The position numbers and the translations under genes were made by a program. Shown one piece after another: positions 5,926 through 10,025 of a stretch of 10,025 nucleotides of DNA. The notes under the pieces are model-generated. The model had not been told where the DNA came from. It was given only the letters and a program-made list of their open reading frames with translations, and searched no databases. Every line of letters begins with the position of its first letter. Within the stretch, counting starts at the first letter, position 1. The DNA comes from UBA4055 sp036721445 (GTDB taxonomy: Bacteria > UBA4055), in assembly GCA_036721445.1 (NCBI GenBank), contig DAIMKZ010000086.1, forward strand, positions 1-10,025, read 5' to 3'.

Positions 5926-7305
5926 ATGCTTAAGTATGATCTAAGCAAGTTTAAAAAAGAGTTCACCGAATACACGGAACTTCGTGTTCAGGAGAACAGA
6001 TCAACGAACATCAGCCTTGTTAACGGAAACGTCATGGGTAACTCCACATCGGCTAAAAGCGGGGTTTCTGCAAGGGTGAACAAGAACGGGAACTGGGGTT
6101 TTGCATCTAATCCTGTGATCTCGGACGAAGCGATAGAAAAAGTTATTCTAGCTGCAACCGAAAATGCAGCATTTCTGGGCACGAAACAAAGCAAGGGAAA
6201 AAAGGATTTCGCTTCAAGGCCTTTCACTTCTGAGAACAGTTTCTACACTGTAAAGCAGAAGACCGATCAGAAAGCCAAGATAGGATTTTTGAAAAAAGTC
6301 GACGATTATATTGCTGAAAAATATTCTGATCTTACCTCGAGAACGCTTATAATTTCAGGTCTGGAAATGGAGAAGAACACGATCACTTCGGACGGATCGG
6401 AATCATATTCGATGGTGCCGAAATATCATATTTACGCGATCCTGAACAAATCTGTAGAAGGAGAGAACTTCGAGATATTCAAGGCTTTCGGAGACAGAGG
6501 CCAGTTCGAAGATGTTTTTACCGAACCCGCATTACTTTTTCCGGGAATTGACGAATCTTACAAACATCTGATCAACAAGACGAACGGAGTGTTCGCGAGC
6601 GCGGGAATGAAGGACGTAGTCATGGACGCCAAACTTGCCGGTATTCTCGCTCACGAAGCGATAGGACACACGACGGAAGCCGACCTCGTGCAGGGAGGTT
6701 CCGTTGCCGGCGAACTGCTGAATAAGGAGATAGCGAGCCCTCTGGTGAGCCTTGTAGATTTCGCACACACTTATGAAGGAAAAATATGTCCCGTGCCCGT
6801 TTACATTGACGACGAAGGCGTGAAAGCCGAGGATCAGGTGATTATTGACAAAGGTATCCTGAAAGGATATATGCACAACAAAGAAACTGCAAAACATTTC
6901 GGGCACGAACTTACCGGCAACGCAAGGGCGTTCGATTTCTCGGATGAGCCGCTTGTCAGGATGAGAAATACAGCCATCATTCCCGGAACGAGCAAACTGG
7001 AGGATATGATAGCTTCCATAAAGGACGGATATTATCTTATGCAGTCCTCGAACGGTCAGGCTGACGCGACAAGCGAGTTCATGTTCGGCATAACTCTGGG
7101 TTACGAGATTAAGAACGGAAAGCTCGGGAAAGCGATCAAGGATACTACAATATCAGGTATAGCCGTCGATGTTCTCAAGAGCGTCACCATGGTCTCTGAC
7201 GACATGGACTGGGACTGTACGGGAATGTGCGGCAAGAAGCAGCCGATGCCTGTCGGTATGGGCGGACCGGCGATCAAGTGTAAAGTTAACATCGGAGGTA
7301 AATAA
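5926..7305 (+). CDS. tldD: TldD metalloprotease catalytic subunit
   Basis: This 459-residue protein is the catalytic subunit of the TldD/TldE protease. In Escherichia coli that complex trims the microcin B17 leader and degrades unfolded peptides such as CcdA. The zinc motif HEAIGH is at 243-248, within LAHEAIGHTTEADLV. The late Cys of MCGKKQP (Cys435) fits the third zinc ligand known for the family. Other family marks are GDRGQFED (189-196), the YIDDEG turn (293-298), GNARAFDF (331-338), NTAIIPG (348-354) and the glycine-rich end VGMGGP (443-448). Length is normal and nothing is missing. The ATG has a textbook AAAGGAGG at 5914-5921. The stop overlaps the start of the partner subunit by 1 base, which fits production as a complex. 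Confidence 0.95.
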   Translation: MLKYDLSKFKKEFTEYTELRVQENRSTNISLVNGNVMGNSTSAKSGVSARVNKNGNWGFASNPVISDEAIEKVILAATENAAFLGTKQSKGKKDFASRPFTSENSFYTVKQKTDQKAKIGFLKKVDDYIAEKYSDLTSRTLIISGLEMEKNTITSDGSESYSMVPKYHIYAILNKSVEGENFEIFKAFGDRGQFEDVFTEPALLFPGIDESYKHLINKTNGVFASAGMKDVVMDAKLAGILAHEAIGHTTEADLVQGGSVAGELLNKEIASPLVSLVDFAHTYEGKICPVPVYIDDEGVKAEDQVIIDKGILKGYMHNKETAKHFGHELTGNARAFDFSDEPLVRMRNTAIIPGTSKLEDMIASIKDGYYLMQSSNGQADATSEFMFGITLGYEIKNGKLGKAIKDTTISGIAVDVLKSVTMVSDDMDWDCTGMCGKKQPMPVGMGGPAIKCKVNIGGK

Positions 7306-8597
7306 TGGGAAGCAGGGAAATTCTTGATAAATGCATCTCGGAATTCAAAGCTAAAGGCATGGATAAATCAAAAGTCATGATAAATGATTCGGAAGTAAGA
7401 GAGCTTTATTTCAATAACGGCGAGATCAGCATGTTCCGCACAACTTTTAATACAAGCCTGCAGATGACCGCTATAAAAGACAATAAAAAGGGTGCAAGCT
7501 CTGTTAACAAAACTGATCCGGTCTCAATAGAGAAAGCAATACAAGATACTGTCTCTCTTGCCGAGTCCTCCAATCCGGAAGAAGCTAACGATATAAGTGA
7601 AAATCAGCCAGCGGAAGAATTCGAATACGGAATAATGGAAGCCGACAATGATAAAATGTATGACAGGATGAAAGAGTTCCTTGATCATGTTAAGACAGCT
7701 TATCCTTCGACTCAGCTCAGGGAAGGCGGAGTTTCCTATCACAAGAATAATTTAATACTGAAGAATTCAAACGGAGTGGATTATGCTTCTACTTCAGGTT
7801 ACTATCAGTTCATGGTGATGTTCAGCTCAAAAGAAGGGGAGAAGACATCTTCATTCAATTACACTTACAAGCTTATGAAAGGGCTTGAGGAACCGTTTAT
7901 TGATGCCGTCAATCTCAAGACGCTTTTAAAACAGAGCTCTGACGAGATAAACGCAAAGGCTTTCGACCAGAAATTCGAAGGCGAGATCATAATTACTCCG
8001 GAATGTATGGGCTCGATGATCGGTCCGGTACTGAACCATCTCGAAGATTATTCACACATTACAGGTTCGTCACTTTTTAAAGGCAAGCTCGGTCAGAAGA
8101 TCGCGAACGAAAAACTGACAGTAAGATCCGCCCCTCTCTCTGACGATTTTGCTTACAGAAGTTTCTTCAGCAGTGACGGTTATAAAAATGAGAATGTCAA
8201 TATAATCGAGAACGGAGTACTCAAATCAAATCTGCTTACTCTTTTCGGATCAAGGAAAACAAAGCAGGAGAGAGCAAAAACGGACGGATCGAATCTTTCC
8301 ATAGACGCAGGTGAAGTAAGCCTTGCAGACATGATAAAAAATACTAAAAAAGGAATTCTTCTGAGCAGATTCTCAGGCGGCCATCCGAATGACAACGGAG
8401 ATTTTTCAGGAATAGCTAAAAACAGCTACTATATCGAAGACGGCCAGATAAAATATCCCGTTAAAGAAATAATGGTCACAGGAAACCTGATCGGTCTAAT
8501 AAACAATATCGTCAGCATTTCTGAGGAGGTAACGGATTTCGGATATACAAAATTCCCGTGGATGAAAGTCAGCGGAATAACGATCTCAGGCAAGTAG
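7305..8597 (+). CDS. pmbA: PmbA/TldE, non-catalytic partner of TldD
   Basis: This 430-residue protein is the second subunit of the TldD/TldE protease. It shares the TldD fold but lacks the zinc motif: where TldD has HEAIGH, this protein reads PECMGSMIG (232-240). Family marks include ELYFNNGEI (33-41), GSSLFKGKLGQKI (254-266), DGYKNENVNIIENG (291-304) and SGGHPNDNGDFSG (357-369). It ends in VKEIMVTGNL (386-395). In the E. coli pair the complex degrades unstructured peptides through the TldD zinc site, and TldE shapes the chamber. GGAGG at 7294-7298 inside the end of tldD precedes the ATG, and the two genes overlap by 1 base (TAATG). A strong terminator follows directly. No precursor peptide gene for maturation is visible nearby, so the substrate here is unknown. 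Confidence 0.95.
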   Translation: MGSREILDKCISEFKAKGMDKSKVMINDSEVRELYFNNGEISMFRTTFNTSLQMTAIKDNKKGASSVNKTDPVSIEKAIQDTVSLAESSNPEEANDISENQPAEEFEYGIMEADNDKMYDRMKEFLDHVKTAYPSTQLREGGVSYHKNNLILKNSNGVDYASTSGYYQFMVMFSSKEGEKTSSFNYTYKLMKGLEEPFIDAVNLKTLLKQSSDEINAKAFDQKFEGEIIITPECMGSMIGPVLNHLEDYSHITGSSLFKGKLGQKIANEKLTVRSAPLSDDFAYRSFFSSDGYKNENVNIIENGVLKSNLLTLFGSRKTKQERAKTDGSNLSIDAGEVSLADMIKNTKKGILLSRFSGGHPNDNGDFSGIAKNSYYIEDGQIKYPVKEIMVTGNLIGLINNIVSISEEVTDFGYTKFPWMKVSGITISGK

Positions 8598-8608
8598 AAA
8601 GTGAAAAA

Positions 8609-8642
8609 TAAAAAGGCAGTTCGGCTTGAACTGCCTTTTTTA
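8609..8642 (+). terminator. Rho-independent terminator after pmbA
   Basis: GGCAGTTC (8615-8622) pairs perfectly with GAACTGCC (8628-8635) around a 5-base GGCTT loop. An A-run lies before the stem and six T's follow it (8636-8641), so the A/T flanks can extend the stem. It begins 12 bases after the pmbA stop. Because of the A and T tracts it may also work in the reverse direction. It separates the tldD/pmbA unit from the nitroreductase unit. Confidence 0.93.
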
Positions 8643-8660
8643 TTTATTATAATGTTGATT

Positions 8661-8689
8661 TTGAACTGATCAATTGATTATATTATAAT
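8661..8689 (+). promoter_or_regulatory. Sigma70-type promoter with palindromic spacer, upstream of nitroreductases
   Basis: TTGAAC (8661-8666) is a -35 box and TATAAT (8684-8689) a perfect -10 box, with exactly 17 bases between. The spacer holds the perfect 10-bp palindrome ATCAATTGAT (8669-8678), in the usual place for a repressor operator that blocks RNA polymerase. A TTGATT hexamer also occurs twice, at 8655-8660 and 8674-8679. AAAGGAG (8701-8707) then serves as the ribosome binding site for the ATG at 8713. The promoter call is from consensus match only. The operator role is inference, and AT-rich palindromes do arise by chance. Confidence 0.7.
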
Positions 8690-8712
8690 TAAAAGGATAT
8701 AAAGGAGAATTT

Positions 8713-9285
8713 ATGAACCTGCTTGAGATCGTAAAAAAGAACAGGAGTTACAGAAGGTTTTATCAGGAAACTAAAATAGACCGGAAAACACTTGAAGAAC
8801 TTGTCGAGCTTGCGCGTTTTTCTGCTTCGGGAGGCAATATGCAGCCTCTGCGATTTATCTTATCATGCACAGAAGAAAAGAACGGGAAGGTATTCTCATG
8901 CCTGAAATGGGCTATGTTCTTAAAGGACTGGATCGGACCTTCAGAAGGGGAAAAACCGTCTGCATATATTGTTATGGTCAGGAAAAAAGATCTTAATACT
9001 CCAAATAACCTTGATGCAGGAATAATGGCTCAGTCAATGCTTTTGGGAGCAGTTGAAAGAGGTTTGGGCGGATGTATGTTCGGAGCCGTGAACAGACCAA
9101 TGCTTTCCGATCTTCTGGGTATCGATATCGAAAAATATGAGATCGTCCTTGTTGTTGCGATAGGCAAACCGAAAGAAGATATAATAATTGATGATATAAC
9201 CGAAGGCAGCGACACTAAGTATTACAGAATAGGAAATGTCCATCATGTGCCGAAGTTAAAGCTTGATGATCTGATAATAGGATAA
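8713..9285 (+). CDS. Nitroreductase-family FMN oxidoreductase, first of a pair
   Basis: This 190-residue flavoprotein probably binds FMN as a dimer and uses NAD(P)H to reduce an unknown substrate. The family marks are RSYRRF (11-16) and SASGGNMQPLRF (37-48), which contact the FMN phosphate and ring. GIMAQSMLLGAVERGLGGC (103-121) is the core helix. VLVVAIGKP (145-153) is the closing strand. The C-terminal segment after KP, with YYRIGNVHHVPKLKLDD (170-186), fits a nitroreductase subgroup with a VHHVPK tail that I recall from anaerobes. Physiological substrates of such proteins are mostly unknown. AAAGGAG gives a clear ribosome binding site, and the promoter upstream makes this the first gene of its unit. 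It resembles the next gene only in fold motifs, not closely enough for a recent duplication. Confidence 0.9.
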   Translation: MNLLEIVKKNRSYRRFYQETKIDRKTLEELVELARFSASGGNMQPLRFILSCTEEKNGKVFSCLKWAMFLKDWIGPSEGEKPSAYIVMVRKKDLNTPNNLDAGIMAQSMLLGAVERGLGGCMFGAVNRPMLSDLLGIDIEKYEIVLVVAIGKPKEDIIIDDITEGSDTKYYRIGNVHHVPKLKLDDLIIG

Positions 9286-9296
9286 GGAGGAATTTT

Positions 9297-9863
9297 ATGA
9301 ATGAAATAATGAGATGCATAAGGTCACGAAGGAGCTGCAGGAATTTCAAGCCGGATCCTTTAAGAGAAGAGGAGCTTGAACAAGTTATCGAAGCCGGTTT
9401 GTGGGCTCCCAGCGGTAACAACAAGCAGCCATGGTACTTTACTGTCATAAGAAATAAACGAACGGTTGAAAAGATAAATAATGATGCGAAGGAAAATGCC
9501 GTAAAGTACCTGACAGACCCTAACAGACTTTCAGTTGCGAATAATAAGAATTTTGATCTGTTTTACGGTGCTCCATGCATTATCATTATATCGGCTGATA
9601 TGAGGAGCGGAACCGCTGTTGCAGACTGTTCGGCTGCGATACAGAATATGCTTCTGATGGCTGAAAATCTGAAGATCGGATCCTTATGGAACGGCATAAT
9701 AAGGAGATTCTGGTTCGAAACTCCTGGAGTTGCAGCATTTAAGCAAGAATATGAAATACCTGAAGAGTTCACACCTCTTTATGCAGTTGCTTTTGGATAT
9801 TGGTCAAAAGAGATCCCGGAAGGACCTGAAAGAAAAAAGAATGCAGTCAATTATTATAATTAA
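9297..9863 (+). CDS. Nitroreductase-family FMN oxidoreductase, second of a pair
   Basis: This 188-residue protein has the nitroreductase fold: RSRRSCRNFKPDP (9-21), then LWAPSGNNKQPW (35-46), which is a classical FMN-binding site. DCSAAIQNMLLMAENLKIGS (110-129) is the core helix, and YAVAFGYWSKE (162-172) is the final strand. An NADH-dependent reduction of a nitro, quinone or enone compound is the usual inference, but the real substrate cannot be told. AAGGAGG (9284-9290) precedes the ATG by 6 bases and overlaps the previous stop. Only 11 bases separate the genes, so they share the upstream promoter. The two proteins belong to different subgroups (APSGNNKQPW here, SASGGNMQPLRF in the other). 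No clear terminator hairpin with a T-run follows. Confidence 0.92.
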   Translation: MNEIMRCIRSRRSCRNFKPDPLREEELEQVIEAGLWAPSGNNKQPWYFTVIRNKRTVEKINNDAKENAVKYLTDPNRLSVANNKNFDLFYGAPCIIIISADMRSGTAVADCSAAIQNMLLMAENLKIGSLWNGIIRRFWFETPGVAAFKQEYEIPEEFTPLYAVAFGYWSKEIPEGPERKKNAVNYYN

Positions 9864-9890
9864 AAGTAAATACAAAAATAAAATATTTCG

Positions 9891-9917
9891 ATTTATATGT
9901 ATTCTGTAAATATAAAT
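9891..9917. repeat. AT-rich inverted repeat after the nitroreductase pair
   Basis: ATTTATAT (9891-9898) and ATATAAAT (9910-9917) are perfect 8-bp inverted arms with an 11-base spacer. All pairs are A-T, so an RNA hairpin would be weak, and no T-run follows. This argues against a standard terminator and leaves an operator or chance. The sequence around it (9864-9930) is very AT-rich and holds possible TATAAA boxes at 9911-9916 and 9918-9923. Confidence 0.4.
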
Positions 9918-9951
9918 TATAAAACAAAATATAGCCGATAAATTTGAGCAA

Positions 9952-10025
9952 ATGGGCAAAAACTTCAAGGAAATAAGCAAGGATTTTGCGACAATTGAAA
10001 CTCAAAAGAGAGATATTGTAAAAGT
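9952..10025 (+). CDS. Possible start of an unrecognised gene, cut by window edge
   Basis: From the ATG at 9952 the frame is open to the window end (24 full codons). It reads MGKNFKEISK, then DFATIETQKR, then DIVK. The same frame is open back to 9916, with plausible residues ADKFEQ just before the ATG. Composition is mixed and amphipathic, as in a helical protein, unlike the bare AT-rich DNA upstream. The ribosome binding site is weak (only TTGAG at 9944-9948). A start before 9952 would need an unusual codon such as ATA. I do not recognise a family, and it could also be a remnant. Confidence 0.35.
   Translation, partial: MGKNFKEISKDFATIETQKRDIVK

Noticed and set aside
5926..9863. A RiPP maturation cluster: TldD/PmbA protease plus nitroreductase-type dehydrogenases.
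   Set aside because: There is no YcaO or other cyclase, no precursor peptide and no exporter in the window. A strong terminator splits the protease genes from the nitroreductases, which look like ordinary flavoenzymes.

Overview
This window looks like chromosomal DNA from a Gram-negative-type bacterium of moderate GC. Arginine is often AGA/AGG and isoleucine often ATA. A secreted protein with a CsgG/FlgO-like domain suggests an envelope with an outer membrane. The gene styles, and a second RsmI-type methylase resembling the extra one I recall from Bacteroidetes-like genomes, make the FCB group or a neighbouring candidate phylum plausible. That placement is a guess. Every gene I can support is on the + strand, and I see no rRNA, tRNA, CRISPR array, insertion sequence or phage gene.

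Region 1 (left edge to 5071) is one tightly packed run of six genes. They are the C-terminal end of a PHP-domain phosphoesterase, gpsA (glycerol-3-phosphate dehydrogenase), rsmI (16S rRNA 2'-O-methyltransferase), a secreted CsgG-like plus von Willebrand A (VWA) fusion with a charged Lys/Glu/Pro-rich tail, a second diverged RsmI-family methylase, and an AraC-type regulator with a DUF6597-like front. Five junctions in a row overlap or sit within 2 bases, so translational coupling is likely. The last two genes both appear to use TTG starts.

Region 2 (5072 to about 8642) begins with a 74-base gap holding an inverted repeat next to the ribosome binding site. It continues with an orphan nucleotidyltransferase-like protein and then the two subunits of the TldD/PmbA (TldE) metalloprotease, which overlap by 1 base. 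A strong rho-independent terminator closes the unit.

Region 3 (8643 to 9863) has a good sigma70-type promoter with a 10-bp palindrome between its -35 and -10 boxes. It drives two adjacent nitroreductase-family flavoproteins of different subtypes. The last 162 bases are AT-rich, hold an inverted repeat, and end in a short open frame that may be the start of another gene.

Most of the content is known families. The least ordinary parts are the CsgG-VWA fusion set between two RsmI paralogues, and the loss of the EDTRKT signature in the second paralogue. I did not find a convincing wholly new system, and no defence, toxin or RiPP cassette is complete here.
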